A stretch of 64,000 bases of DNA from assembly GCA_030430385.1 (NCBI GenBank), contig JAUIFO010000004.1, positions 62,001-126,000 on the forward strand, read 5' to 3'. A program made the position numbers and the translations under genes. Source of the DNA: Bacteroidia bacterium (lineage in GTDB: Bacteria; Bacteroidota; Bacteroidia; Flavobacteriales; Flavobacteriaceae). Of this stretch, positions 53,023 through 62,559 are shown piece after piece. Below the pieces are notes generated by a model. It saw nothing but the letters and a program-made list of their open reading frames with translations. It did not search any database and was not told the origin of the DNA. Position 1 is the first letter of the stretch. Each line of letters opens with the position of its first letter.

Positions 53023-54100
53023 CAAACGCATAAAAATCTTGTTTGTATTACCTTCTCTAAAAGCTGGTGGTGCCGAACGTGTCATTTCATTCATTGCTTC
53101 AAATATTGATAAGTCAAAATTTGAGAGCATTCTTGTAATTGTTGGAAATGAAAAAGATGCGGTTTATCAAACTGAAGGTATTGAAGTGCATTTCTTAGGA
53201 TTGTCCAGAGTTATGAAATCTATCAAACCTTTATTTAAACTAATGAAGGACAAACAACCTCATATTGCTGTAGGTTCTATTGCACATGTAAATAGAGTGC
53301 TAACCATGTTAAGTGTGTATTTTAGAAGTACAAAATTTGTTGGTAGAGAAGCAAGCCTCGATCGTGTGATAACTCAATACAATTATACTAAGAGACGTAT
53401 TAAATACTGGAAATTCTATAAAAACTATTACAAGCATTTAGATAAGATTATTTGTCAGTCTAAAGAAATGGCAGACAATCTTCATGATCGCTATAGCATT
53501 CCAGATGAAAAGTTAAGCGTTATCAACAATCCTATTTCTGGTAATTTACCTGAAAGAACCCTTCCTATCAATGCTTCTGAACCTAGAAAACTTATTACAA
53601 TTGGTAGACTTAGTGAAGAGAAAGGACATAAAAGACTATTAAAAATACTGTCTAAAGTCGATTTTAAATTCCACTACACTATCATTGGAAAAGGTCCAAT
53701 TGAAGCAGAGATAAAGGCTTTGGCTAAAGAATTGCAACTAGAAGCGCATATCACTTATGTTAATTACACAGATAATGTAGCTAAGTACCTTTCTGAAAAC
53801 GACATCTTTCTTCAAGGTTCTTTTGTGGAAGGTTTTCCTAATTCACTCCTTGAAAGTTGTGCTGTTGGAACACCTGTCCTAGCATTTAGAGCACCTGGTG
53901 GTACTCAGGAAATTGTTGAACCTAAGGTTAATGGATTTATTGCTGAAGACGAAGCCGATTTCTCCCAAAAGCTAACGCAAGCCTTGTTTGAAACATCTTG
54001 GGATGCTGAAACCATTCGACATTCTGTATACTCAAAGTTTAATAGCGAACGCATTGTTTCTAAATATGAAACCATGTTTCAAAATTTATTAAAATCGTAA
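53015..54100 (+). CDS. GT4 family glycosyltransferase
   Basis: The 361-residue protein has an N-terminal domain with LFVLPSLKAGGAERVISFI and a C-terminal donor domain with IGRLSEEKGHKRLL, GKGPIEAEI, and the EX7E motif in FVEGFPNSLLESCAVG. It is a retaining glycosyltransferase of the GT-B fold; donor and acceptor are not known. It overlaps the preceding gene by 8 bp and the next by one base, so the three are coupled. Confidence 0.93.
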   Translation: MNNKRIKILFVLPSLKAGGAERVISFIASNIDKSKFESILVIVGNEKDAVYQTEGIEVHFLGLSRVMKSIKPLFKLMKDKQPHIAVGSIAHVNRVLTMLSVYFRSTKFVGREASLDRVITQYNYTKRRIKYWKFYKNYYKHLDKIICQSKEMADNLHDRYSIPDEKLSVINNPISGNLPERTLPINASEPRKLITIGRLSEEKGHKRLLKILSKVDFKFHYTIIGKGPIEAEIKALAKELQLEAHITYVNYTDNVAKYLSENDIFLQGSFVEGFPNSLLESCAVGTPVLAFRAPGGTQEIVEPKVNGFIAEDEADFSQKLTQALFETSWDAETIRHSVYSKFNSERIVSKYETMFQNLLKS

Positions 54101-55149
54101 TGACGATAGTACATCTCATAACAGGACTTGGTGGTGGTGGCGCAGAACATATGGTTTTGGAGTTGTCCAAAAACGCTCAAAAAAACAAGATAAAGACCAT
54201 TGTCATTTCGATTACTAATGCGAATAAAATTGAAGACAAATTTAAAGCTGAACAAATTGAATACCATTTCTTAGGGATCAATTCTCCAAAAAGTTTATTC
54301 TCTGGTTTATCGCAATTTAAATCCATCTTAAAACCGCATCAAAATATTACAATGCATTGCCATATGTTTCATGCGTGCATGTTAGGAATTATTTATAAGC
54401 TGTTTTATAAGCAAGTCCCAATGGTCTTTACGATGCACACTAATAGTGTGAAACAACTTTACAGACGCCTTTTATTAGCGCTTACAAAACCGTTTAGAAA
54501 ATCAGACATTATATTTAGCGATAATTCTAAAAAATGGTATCTCAAAAATAGCATTGTTATTCCTAATGGTGTTGATTTTCAAAAACTGGCAACTTCAGTC
54601 AGTAGAGAATTATCAACAACCAAACCGTTTTCATTTTTATTTCTTGGACGTTTATTCGGTCCGAAAAACCCTTTGTTTCTCGTTGATCTTGTTCAAAAGC
54701 TTATTAAAAAAGGGCATAAAAATTTTGTTATCGATCTTGTTGGTGATGGCCCTTTAAAAAGTGATTTAATGTCAAAAATTGAACAAACCAACACGAAGGC
54801 TTATTTTAATTTGCATGGCTTTCAAAATAACGTAAAGCCTTTTTTGCAAGAGGCTCATGCTTTAATTCTTCCCTCGCTTTGGGAAGGCATGCCTGTAACG
54901 ATTATTGAAGCTTCGGCTTCAAAACTTCCTATCATCACAACACCTGTTGGAAGTATTCCTGATTTCTTAAATGACACTAACGCTAAAGTGGTCGATTTAA
55001 CGCATTTTGATCAGGCTATGATTGAAGTAATGACCAACTATGCGGAAGCAAAATCAAAAGCGAATACGCTTTATAATGAAATAAATGCTACTTTTCACAT
55101 CGATTTTGTATTTGACAAACACTTAAAATTATACCAATCTGTAAGCTAA
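54100..55149 (+). CDS. GT4 family glycosyltransferase
   Basis: The 349-residue protein begins IVHLITGLGGGGAEHMVLEL, which parallels the neighbour (SLKAGGAERVIS), and ends with the donor domain FLGRLFGPKNPL, VGDGPLKSDL and the EX7E of LWEGMPVTIIEASASKLP. It is a second GT-B enzyme of the locus. Its similarity to the preceding gene suggests an old duplication. Substrates are not known. Confidence 0.92.
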   Translation: MTIVHLITGLGGGGAEHMVLELSKNAQKNKIKTIVISITNANKIEDKFKAEQIEYHFLGINSPKSLFSGLSQFKSILKPHQNITMHCHMFHACMLGIIYKLFYKQVPMVFTMHTNSVKQLYRRLLLALTKPFRKSDIIFSDNSKKWYLKNSIVIPNGVDFQKLATSVSRELSTTKPFSFLFLGRLFGPKNPLFLVDLVQKLIKKGHKNFVIDLVGDGPLKSDLMSKIEQTNTKAYFNLHGFQNNVKPFLQEAHALILPSLWEGMPVTIIEASASKLPIITTPVGSIPDFLNDTNAKVVDLTHFDQAMIEVMTNYAEAKSKANTLYNEINATFHIDFVFDKHLKLYQSVS

Positions 55150-55152
55150 ACC

Positions 55153-56295
55153 ATGCAAAAACTCATTCGTATTACTACTATTCCTTCATCTTTGAGAACC
55201 CTCTTAAAAGGACAACATCGCTTTATGAGCGATCACTATGAAGTGATTGGTATTGCTAGTCAGAATGACTCACTAGTTGAAGTGCGACAAAATGAAGGAA
55301 TTAGAACATACGCAGTAGAAATGACAAGAACCATAACACCTTTAAAAGATCTAAAGGCTGTTATTAAATTATACAGAATATTTAAAAAGGAACAACCCTT
55401 TATTGTACACACGCACACTCCTAAAGCTGGTACAGTTGGTATGTTGGCTGCAAAATTAGCAGGTGTACCACATCGATTACATACCATAGCTGGCTTACCT
55501 TTATTGGAAGCCAAAGGAAATAAAAGAAAGCTCCTCAATGCTGTGGAAAAGTTTACATACAAATGTGCAACTTTGATTCTTCCTAATTCATTCGGACTAG
55601 AACGTATTATTCTTGAAGAAAACTTTACAAAACCCAACAAACTCAAGGTTATTGGAAATGGCAGTTCTAATGGTATTGATACCAAACACTATGATGTCGC
55701 ACTAGTTTCCGAAGCACAAAAACAAAATTTAGAACAGGAATTAAACATCTCTAAAAACGATATTGTATTTATCTTTATCGGAAGAATTGTTAAAGACAAA
55801 GGCATTAACGAATTAGTGTCTGCGTTCGATGCGCTTTCAAAAACTAACACCAACTGTAAACTTCTTTTGGTTGGATCTCGAGAAAACCATTTAGACCCTC
55901 TATTACCTGAAACAGAACAGCTCATCGAAGAGAATCCGCAAATTATTGCTACTGGAGTTCAAAAAGACATCAGACCTTATGTTGCTGTTTCGCATGTACT
56001 TGCTTTTCCGAGCTATCGTGAAGGATTTCCAAATGTTGTCCTCCAATGTAGTTGTATGGAATTGCCATGCATTGTAAGTGATATTAACGGTTGTAATGAA
56101 ATTATTGAGCATGAGGTTAACGGACTTATCATTCCTGTTAAGCAAACTGAAGCGCTTAAAGAAGCAATGCAATTTATGATTGACCATCCAGATAAACGTA
56201 ACGAAATGATCCAACATTCACGATCAAGAATTTTAGAGCGTTACAAACAGGAATATGTATGGAATGAAATTTTAACTTTGTACCAAAGCTTGTAA
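55153..56295 (+). CDS. GT4 family glycosyltransferase (WbpT/TuaA-like)
   Basis: The 380-residue protein has [19 protein letters not shown] and HTIAGLP in the N-terminal domain and [15 protein letters not shown], then [19 protein letters not shown] in the donor domain. The second glutamate of EX7E is a glutamine here (EGFPNVVLQ), a change I know from this subfamily. It probably adds a sugar to the growing unit. It is 3 bp after the previous gene and 2 bp before the initiating transferase. Confidence 0.92.
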   Translation: MQKLIRITTIPSSLRTLLKGQHRFMSDHYEVIGIASQNDSLVEVRQNEGIRTYAVEMTRTITPLKDLKAVIKLYRIFKKEQPFIVHTHTPKAGTVGMLAAKLAGVPHRLHTIAGLPLLEAKGNKRKLLNAVEKFTYKCATLILPNSFGLERIILEENFTKPNKLKVIGNGSSNGIDTKHYDVALVSEAQKQNLEQELNISKNDIVFIFIGRIVKDKGINELVSAFDALSKTNTNCKLLLVGSRENHLDPLLPETEQLIEENPQIIATGVQKDIRPYVAVSHVLAFPSYREGFPNVVLQCSCMELPCIVSDINGCNEIIEHEVNGLIIPVKQTEALKEAMQFMIDHPDKRNEMIQHSRSRILERYKQEYVWNEILTLYQSL

Positions 56296-56297
56296 TT

Positions 56298-56927
56298 ATG
56301 AAGATTTACAAAAATGTTTTTAAACGCCTTATCGACTTCATTGCGGCTACTATAGGCTTTCTTCTAGCCTCACCTGTTTTTATAACCGTTTGGATCATCT
56401 TATTGTTCAAAAATAACGGAAAGGCATTTTTCTTTCAAGAACGTCCTGGTAAAAATGAGCGTATTTTTAAGATTATCAAATTCAAGACCATGAACGATAA
56501 AACTGATGACAATGGAGTGCTTCTTCCTGCAGCTCAGCGCTTGACCAAAGCTGGAATATTTGTTAGAAAATACTCCTTAGATGAAATTCCACAATTGCTA
56601 AATGTCATCAAAGGCGATATGAGTCTTATTGGTCCGCGACCTTTACTAATAAAGTACCTTCCTAGATATAATGATTTTCAAAAACAACGTCATGATATCA
56701 GACCTGGTATTACAGGTTGGGCTCAGGTAAATGGACGTAATGCTATTAGTTGGGAACAAAAATTTGAGTATGATGTATGGTATGTAAAAAACCTTTCTTT
56801 TTTGTTAGACTTAAAAATTCTATTTTTAACAGCATATAAAGTGATTAAAAAAGATGGTATTTATAGCGTAGAAAATGATATTATGCCTGATTTTATGGGA
56901 ACTGAAGCAAATCAAGACAACAACTAA
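56298..56927 (+). CDS. Initiating sugar transferase, PglC/WcaJ-type monotopic phosphoglycosyl transferase
   Basis: The 209-residue protein is the compact monotopic form: a membrane re-entrant helix ([21 protein letters not shown]), the [18 protein letters not shown] segment, the catalytic pair in [24 protein letters not shown], and [12 protein letters not shown]. Such enzymes transfer phospho-sugar to undecaprenyl phosphate and begin the repeat unit. The short length matches PglC, which uses di-N-acetylbacillosamine; the aminotransferase and dehydratase downstream fit the supply of that or a similar sugar. Confidence 0.93.
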   Translation: MKIYKNVFKRLIDFIAATIGFLLASPVFITVWIILLFKNNGKAFFFQERPGKNERIFKIIKFKTMNDKTDDNGVLLPAAQRLTKAGIFVRKYSLDEIPQLLNVIKGDMSLIGPRPLLIKYLPRYNDFQKQRHDIRPGITGWAQVNGRNAISWEQKFEYDVWYVKNLSFLLDLKILFLTAYKVIKKDGIYSVENDIMPDFMGTEANQDNN

Positions 56928-57959
56928 ATGGCAATAAACTTACTTTTTACTTGTGCTGGGCGTAGAAACTACCTCATTAATTACTTTAAAGAGGCCATTA
57001 AAGGTCAAGGGCGAATTTTTGCTGCAGATATGAGTGACACTGCTCCTGCTATGGTAGATGCTCATGTTGCTTTGATCGTTCCTGGAATCTATGACGACAC
57101 TTATATTGACGCTTTAAAGTCTATTGTAAAAGCACATCATATCACTGCTATTATTTCTTTAAATGATTTAGAACTTCCTATTCTTTCAAAACATAAAACA
57201 GATTTAGAATCAACTGGTGTAAAAGTTATTATTTCGAGTGAAACTGTTATTGATATTGCTTTTGACAAAATGAAGACCTTTGATTTTATCACTTCAATTG
57301 GTTTAAAAACTCCAGATACTTATACAACCCTCGACAGTGCGAAAAGTGCCATTTCTAAAGGGTTACTGAATTATCCTTTAGTGGTAAAACCACGTTGGGG
57401 AAGCGCTTCAATTGGTATTGACTTTCCTGAAACTGAAGCCGAATTAGATCTTGCCTTTCAACTACAGCACATTAAACTCAAAAAATCGATTCTAAATACT
57501 GCTAGTCAAGATGATTTAGACAACGCTATTCTTATTCAAGAGAAAATGAATGGTCAGGAATATGGACTTGATATTGTTAATGATCTTGATGGAAATTACT
57601 TCGGAACCTTTGTTAGAAAAAAACTGAATATGCGCTCTGGTGAAACTGATAAAGCCGTCTCAGTTATAGATGAACGGTTTGAAGAATTGGGTAAGATTGT
57701 TTCTGAAAACTTAAAACATGTAGGCAATCTAGACTGTGATGTTTTTGTTGCAAATAATAAACTTTATTTACTAGAACTAAACCCAAGATTTGGAGGAGGT
57801 TATCCGTTTTCACATGAAGCAGGAGTTAACACCTGTTCTATCTATATTGAATGGTTAAAAGGTAACACAGATGTATCTCAATTCAACAACTATGAAGCTG
57901 GTAAATTATTTTCAAAATGTGATAGAATGTTGGAAATAAAATCGACTAGCCAAGCGTAA
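56928..57959 (+). CDS. ATP-grasp ligase (CarB-like)
   Basis: The 343-residue protein has an N-terminal Rossmann-like domain (INLLFTCAGRRNYLINYFKEA) and an ATP-grasp domain from about 110. It includes YPLVVKPRWGSASIGI, LIQEKMNGQEYGLDIV and LLELNPRFGGGYP with the metal-binding Glu and Asn. ATP-grasp ligases join a carboxylate to an amine through an acyl phosphate. It follows the initiating transferase without a gap. In this position many clusters have an acetyltransferase, so it may attach an amino acid or other acid to the 4-amino group of the sugar. That is an inference. Confidence 0.85.
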   Translation: MAINLLFTCAGRRNYLINYFKEAIKGQGRIFAADMSDTAPAMVDAHVALIVPGIYDDTYIDALKSIVKAHHITAIISLNDLELPILSKHKTDLESTGVKVIISSETVIDIAFDKMKTFDFITSIGLKTPDTYTTLDSAKSAISKGLLNYPLVVKPRWGSASIGIDFPETEAELDLAFQLQHIKLKKSILNTASQDDLDNAILIQEKMNGQEYGLDIVNDLDGNYFGTFVRKKLNMRSGETDKAVSVIDERFEELGKIVSENLKHVGNLDCDVFVANNKLYLLELNPRFGGGYPFSHEAGVNTCSIYIEWLKGNTDVSQFNNYEAGKLFSKCDRMLEIKSTSQA

Positions 57960-59199
57960 TTTGTTGCGCCTTTTTTGAACCTGAGATCACAAATACCTTA
58001 TCGTTAGTAATAGCTTGAAACAATTTTATGTTTGCAATAGGTTCTGGATTCGCAAAAGCAAACGTATATACAAACTGAAGTAAATGACTATAGACTTCTA
58101 AATTGTAATCTAAGGCCTTAAAACCTGTATTATTTTGATCAAAGCTCTCAAGCTTTTCAAACTTTAAAACTTGTAACCCTTGAGATGAAGCTTCAGTAGA
58201 GCCTCCAGTAAGTTTAAACTTATATTTTCTGTACAATTCATTTACCTTCTTCTCTCTTAAATACAGCTTGAATTTAAAATAACTTTCAACATAAGCTGCA
58301 GTGAGCTTAGATCTTAGCGATTTTGAATCGTAAAGAATATGATAATCAAAGTCATACACTAAATTTCCCCATTTGTGCTTGTAATCAAAATCACCTTTAG
58401 AAAAATCAGATATTCTGTAGTTATTTTCAAAACACCATTCTAATAATTTAATAATTGACGTTTTACCAATACTGAACTTATAGTAATCAGGATCAAAAAC
58501 AGTAATGCTTTCAAATAAAACATCGTCTGCATGAAAATTTAATGTGATACCAATAGGTGTATCGTTATTGTATATGACGAGTAAAGACGATCTCTTTTCC
58601 TCTAGCATATTAAACACCAACTCTTTATAAAAGTTCCATTTTTTCGGACTCAAATGATGATAGTTGGTTTGTTTTCCTGCAAATCGCTTACTTAACAAGT
58701 TATGAAATTGCTTAAAGAGTAATTCAAAGGCAGAAGCTTCCATAGCTTCATTTATAAATTCGTAACGAATATTGAAGCATTGCTCTAATCGTCTAGCATT
58801 AGAACGAAACTCTCTTCGGTTCTTTGAGCTGAATTGCGCATTAATGTAATCATCTTGATTATCAAATGAAGAGATATCCATCAAAAAGCCTTGATACTGA
58901 AAAACCTTTTTCAGTTTAAGTGATGATTCAGAATGCTTGTCAAGTGGCTGAACATTAAAGTAGTGAGGCACATCATAAATAAGAAACACTTTTCCTTTGT
59001 AATCAGATTTTGAAGCATCAATGGTATAGTTAATACCTTTGGTTAAATTCTGACCTATATTCTCGTAAATAGGCAAAAATGATTTCTTCAAAAACTGAAC
59101 TCCAGAAATAAAATTAAAAGTATTAGCTTGCTTTGAGTCATTAAAATGCTTAGACCAAATACGAACAAAACTTTCTGATGTAAACGGATTATACTTCAT
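57946..59199 (-). CDS. FemAB/GNAT-like (BioF2-type) acyltransferase, antisense in capsule locus
   Basis: The 417-residue protein resembles the acetyltransferase-6/FemAB-like fold: NRREFRSNARRLEQCF, FKQFHNLLSKRFAGK, SLLVIYNNDTPIGITLNFH and ISDFSKGDFDYKHKWGN. Members add acyl or aminoacyl groups to sugars or peptides. It is the only minus-strand gene between 48.4 and 64 kb and has its own good promoter (59234-59266). Its end overlaps the ATP-grasp gene by 14 bp. A relation to the ATP-grasp product is possible. Confidence 0.82.
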   Translation of the reverse strand: MKYNPFTSESFVRIWSKHFNDSKQANTFNFISGVQFLKKSFLPIYENIGQNLTKGINYTIDASKSDYKGKVFLIYDVPHYFNVQPLDKHSESSLKLKKVFQYQGFLMDISSFDNQDDYINAQFSSKNRREFRSNARRLEQCFNIRYEFINEAMEASAFELLFKQFHNLLSKRFAGKQTNYHHLSPKKWNFYKELVFNMLEEKRSSLLVIYNNDTPIGITLNFHADDVLFESITVFDPDYYKFSIGKTSIIKLLEWCFENNYRISDFSKGDFDYKHKWGNLVYDFDYHILYDSKSLRSKLTAAYVESYFKFKLYLREKKVNELYRKYKFKLTGGSTEASSQGLQVLKFEKLESFDQNNTGFKALDYNLEVYSHLLQFVYTFAFANPEPIANIKLFQAITNDKVFVISGSKKAQQITLG

Positions 59200-59523
59200 G
59201 TAACACTTTACAATTCACTCTTATAATGTGCCACAAAAGTAACATATTGCATAAGTTTTTAATCAAGATTTGCATTTTTTTTGTTAAATCAATTCAAAGA
59301 ATTTATAAACACTTAATGACTCCTATATCGTTAAAACTTGCTATTTGTCGTAATAATTTGAATGCAGAGCTGTAAATAACAATATTTACCTTGAATTTAT
59401 CAATTTAAATGCTACTAATATAAAATCCTGTATTAGTGCAGATAATGAGAAAAATTTTCTGTCCCAAGTCCCTCACTAGACATGAAAATTGCTTAGTAAT
59501 AAACTTACTTAACAATTTTGATT
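59200..59523. other. Divergent intergenic region in the capsule locus
   Basis: This 324-bp AT-rich stretch separates the FemAB-like gene from the aminotransferase gene. The FemAB-like promoter lies near the left end. I found no TAnnTTTG box on the plus strand, so the control of the aminotransferase and export genes is unclear. No gene is visible. Confidence 0.6.
59234..59266 (-). promoter_or_regulatory. Promoter of the FemAB-like gene
   Basis: On the minus strand, TTG (59266-59264) and TACTTTTG (59241-59234) are 22 bp apart and match the flavobacterial consensus. The predicted start of transcription, near 59227, is about 28 bases before the ATG at 59199. Confidence 0.65.
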
Positions 59524-60648
59524 ATGGAATCTAAAATATGGTTGTCGTCGCCACATATGAGTGGCAAAGAACAATCTTATGTTCAAAATGCTTTTGATAC
59601 CAATTGGATAGCTCCTCTTGGGCCTCACGTTGATGGCTTTGAAGATGACATCCAAAATTACCTCAAAGAAGATAGTTTAGTTGCAGCACTTAGCTCAGGA
59701 ACTGCTGCTTTGCATTTAGGACTTATCATTCTAGGTGTTAAACAAGGTGATGAAGTTATTTGTCAGAGTAAAACATTTTCAGCTTCAGCAAATCCTATTG
59801 TATACCAAGGTGCGACTCCAATTTTTGTGGATAGCGAAAATGACACATGGAACATGTCTCCTGAGTTATTAGAAGAAGCTATAAAAGATCGTATTAAAAA
59901 GGGTAAAAAACCTAAAGCGATCATTGCCGTTCATCTTTATGGCATGCCTTATAAAGCAGATGAGATTCATACTATAGCCAAAGCGTACAATATTCCTGTT
60001 CTTGAAGATAGTGCCGAATCTTTAGGAAGTACTTACAAAGAACAAAAGTGCGGCACATTTGGAGATATTTCAATCTTATCCTTTAACGGAAATAAAATTA
60101 TTACCACTTCTGGTGGTGGTGCACTCGTAACCAAAAACCAAGAATGGAAAGAGAAAGCGGTATTTCTGGCAACTCAAGCTAGAGAAAAAGCTGTAGAATA
60201 CCATCACAAATCGATTGGTTATAATTACAGATTATCTAATGTGTTGGCTGGAATTGGAAGAGGTCAGATGGAAGTATTAGACGATCGTGTCAAAGCGAGA
60301 CGTGCCGTTTATAAAGCTTATGAAGACAACTTCAGTAATATTGAAGACATTAGCTTCTTAGATGAACCAACTTCTGCATTTTCTAATCGTTGGCTTAGTT
60401 GTATTCTAACGCCTTCTGAAACAGTACGAGAAGCCCTAAGACTAAAGTTATTAGAACAAAATATTGAAACCAGACCACTTTGGAAACCAATGCACCAACA
60501 GCCAATATTTGAGTCGTGTCCGAGTTACTTAAATGGTGTTTCAGATGCATTATTTAAAAAAGGGTTATGTTTGCCTAGTGGCTCAAACCTTACTGAAAAT
60601 GAATTGGATAGGGTTATTTCAGCAATAAAAACGTATTTTAGAGCATGA
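59524..60648 (+). CDS. DegT/DnrJ/EryC1-type sugar aminotransferase
   Basis: I use the ATG at 59524 (MESKIWLSSPHM) rather than a TTG 6 bp earlier. The 374-residue protein has the PLP pattern: SSGTAALHLGL near 58-67, EDSAESLGS at 161-169 with Asp162, and the PLP-binding Lys191 in SFNGNKIITTSGGG. It should transaminate a UDP-4-keto-6-deoxy-GlcNAc, as PglE does. Its last bases overlap the dehydratase gene, which supports a shared pathway. The exact sugar cannot be read from sequence. Confidence 0.93.
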   Translation: MESKIWLSSPHMSGKEQSYVQNAFDTNWIAPLGPHVDGFEDDIQNYLKEDSLVAALSSGTAALHLGLIILGVKQGDEVICQSKTFSASANPIVYQGATPIFVDSENDTWNMSPELLEEAIKDRIKKGKKPKAIIAVHLYGMPYKADEIHTIAKAYNIPVLEDSAESLGSTYKEQKCGTFGDISILSFNGNKIITTSGGGALVTKNQEWKEKAVFLATQAREKAVEYHHKSIGYNYRLSNVLAGIGRGQMEVLDDRVKARRAVYKAYEDNFSNIEDISFLDEPTSAFSNRWLSCILTPSETVREALRLKLLEQNIETRPLWKPMHQQPIFESCPSYLNGVSDALFKKGLCLPSGSNLTENELDRVISAIKTYFRA

Positions 60649-62537
60649 TAAAAGGTTTACTTCAAAATATTTCGCATAAATATGCATCAAGATGGCTTGT
60701 GATGCTTTTTGATCTTTGTATCGTAACGCTCACGTTTATCATTGCATATATTATTCGATTTAATTTCAAGCTCGATTTTGACATTCTTGTAATGTTGAAA
60801 CAAATTCCTTTTGTCTTTTTAGCGGCATTTATAAGTTTTCTTCTAGTTGGTTCTCACAAAAGTGTTGTTCGTTTTACAGGTTTTAAAGACATTGTTAACA
60901 TTGTCATTGGTGTTAACATTTTAGCAACCATTCTTATCATAACAACCTTCTTTAGTAGAAAATTGAATTACCAAAGTATTTTCAATATATCGGGATCTAT
61001 AATTTACATCCACTTAATGCTTAACATCTTGTTCTTAATAGGATTCAAGCTGTTTGTCAAGTCGATGTACAATAGTGTAATGCAAGATATTGAAACCAAA
61101 AAGCGTGTCTTGATTTATGGTGCAGGTAGTTCTGGTATGCTAACCTATGATGCCATAACTAATGATCCGAAGAACAGTCATGAAGTTGTTGCCTTTATTG
61201 ATGATAATGCCCGAAAAGTTGGAAAGAAAATAAACACATTATATGTTTATAGTTTAGAAAAGATAACTGCTGATTTTGTAGAAAAGAATGCTATTGAAGA
61301 TGTCGTTATTTCAATTCAAAATATTGAACCTTCTAGATTACTTGAAATTTCTACACAACTTTTCGAATTAGGTCTTAAAGTAAAAATTGTACCTCCTGTA
61401 CAAAATTGGATTGATGGTGATCTTAGTGTTGGTCAGATCAAAGATGTTAATATTGAAGACCTTCTAGGTAGAGAACCGATAAGCATTGTTAATCCTGCTC
61501 TAGTTCACGAATATGAAAATCAGATCATTTTTATTACTGGTGCTGCAGGTTCTATTGGTAGTGAAATTGCAAGAAAAACAACCAATTATGCTTACAAGAA
61601 ACTTATTTTAATTGATACAGCCGAATCGCCTTTATATGAGTTACAGCAAGAGTTCATTCAAAAAGGTGTTAAAAACTTTACCGTTATTGTCGCTGATGTT
61701 AGAGACATTAAACGAATGGAAAGTCTTTTCAATACTTACAGACCAAAAATAGTATTCCATGCTGCAGCATATAAGCACGTGCCTCTTATGGAAAACAACC
61801 CTTATGAAGCTGTAAGCGTTAATATTGGTGGTACTCGAAATATGGCTAGTTTAGCTGTAAAACATGGTGTCAATAAATTTGTACTTATTTCTACTGACAA
61901 AGCCGTAAACCCAACAAATGTCATGGGAGCGACTAAGCGCATTGCTGAGCTTTTCGTGAATTGTTTACAAGGTAAAGGTCAGACCAAATTTATTACAACC
62001 CGATTTGGTAATGTGTTAGGATCGAATGGTTCTGTTATTCCATTATTTAAAAAGCAAATTGAAAATGGCGGTCCATTAACCGTTACACACCAAGACATTA
62101 CAAGATACTTTATGACCATCTCTGAAGCGTGTCAGTTAGTTCTTGAAGCAGCTACAATGGGTAATGGTGGAGAGATCTTTGTCTTTGATATGGGAGAATC
62201 TGTGAAAATTTTCGACCTCGCCAAAAACATGATTATCTTATCTGGATTACGATATCCTGAAGACATTGACATTAAGATCACAGGATTACGTCCAGGTGAA
62301 AAGATCTATGAAGAGTTACTAGCTGATGGTGAAAATACGAGACCAACATATCATGAGAAGATTATGATTGCTAAAACAATTCCAATTGATGTTAGTGTGG
62401 TTTCAGAACAAATTTCTAACTTGTGTAAAATAAATTCTAAAGTACAGAACTTAGAAATCGTTTCATTAATAAAAGATATATTACCAGAATACATCTCTAA
62501 TAATTCAAAGTTTGAAGTATTAGATTCAAAAAAATAA
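60645..62537 (+). CDS. UDP-GlcNAc 4,6-dehydratase, PglF/CapD family
   Basis: The 630-residue protein has an N-terminal membrane domain of about four helices (residues 15-135) and a nucleotide-binding region (about 150-270, with LIYGAGSSGML). Its short-chain dehydrogenase domain has FITGAAGSIGSEIA near 298-311, HAAAYKHVPLMENNP, STDKAVNPTNVMGATKR and RFGNVLGSNGSVIP. This is the full-length membrane form used with PglE/PglD for bacillosamine-type sugars. It starts within the stop of the aminotransferase (ATGA). Confidence 0.94.
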   Translation: MIKGLLQNISHKYASRWLVMLFDLCIVTLTFIIAYIIRFNFKLDFDILVMLKQIPFVFLAAFISFLLVGSHKSVVRFTGFKDIVNIVIGVNILATILIITTFFSRKLNYQSIFNISGSIIYIHLMLNILFLIGFKLFVKSMYNSVMQDIETKKRVLIYGAGSSGMLTYDAITNDPKNSHEVVAFIDDNARKVGKKINTLYVYSLEKITADFVEKNAIEDVVISIQNIEPSRLLEISTQLFELGLKVKIVPPVQNWIDGDLSVGQIKDVNIEDLLGREPISIVNPALVHEYENQIIFITGAAGSIGSEIARKTTNYAYKKLILIDTAESPLYELQQEFIQKGVKNFTVIVADVRDIKRMESLFNTYRPKIVFHAAAYKHVPLMENNPYEAVSVNIGGTRNMASLAVKHGVNKFVLISTDKAVNPTNVMGATKRIAELFVNCLQGKGQTKFITTRFGNVLGSNGSVIPLFKKQIENGGPLTVTHQDITRYFMTISEACQLVLEAATMGNGGEIFVFDMGESVKIFDLAKNMIILSGLRYPEDIDIKITGLRPGEKIYEELLADGENTRPTYHEKIMIAKTIPIDVSVVSEQISNLCKINSKVQNLEIVSLIKDILPEYISNNSKFEVLDSKK

Positions 62538-62559
62538 TTGCTCCTAAACCTATAAACCA

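Noticed and set aside
55153..56295. Inactive glycosyltransferase because of the Gln in the EX7E motif
   Set aside because: Gln at that position is found in this GT4 subfamily, so it is not evidence of loss of function.
59518..59523. TTG start for the DegT aminotransferase
   Set aside because: An ATG two codons later gives the usual start of the family.
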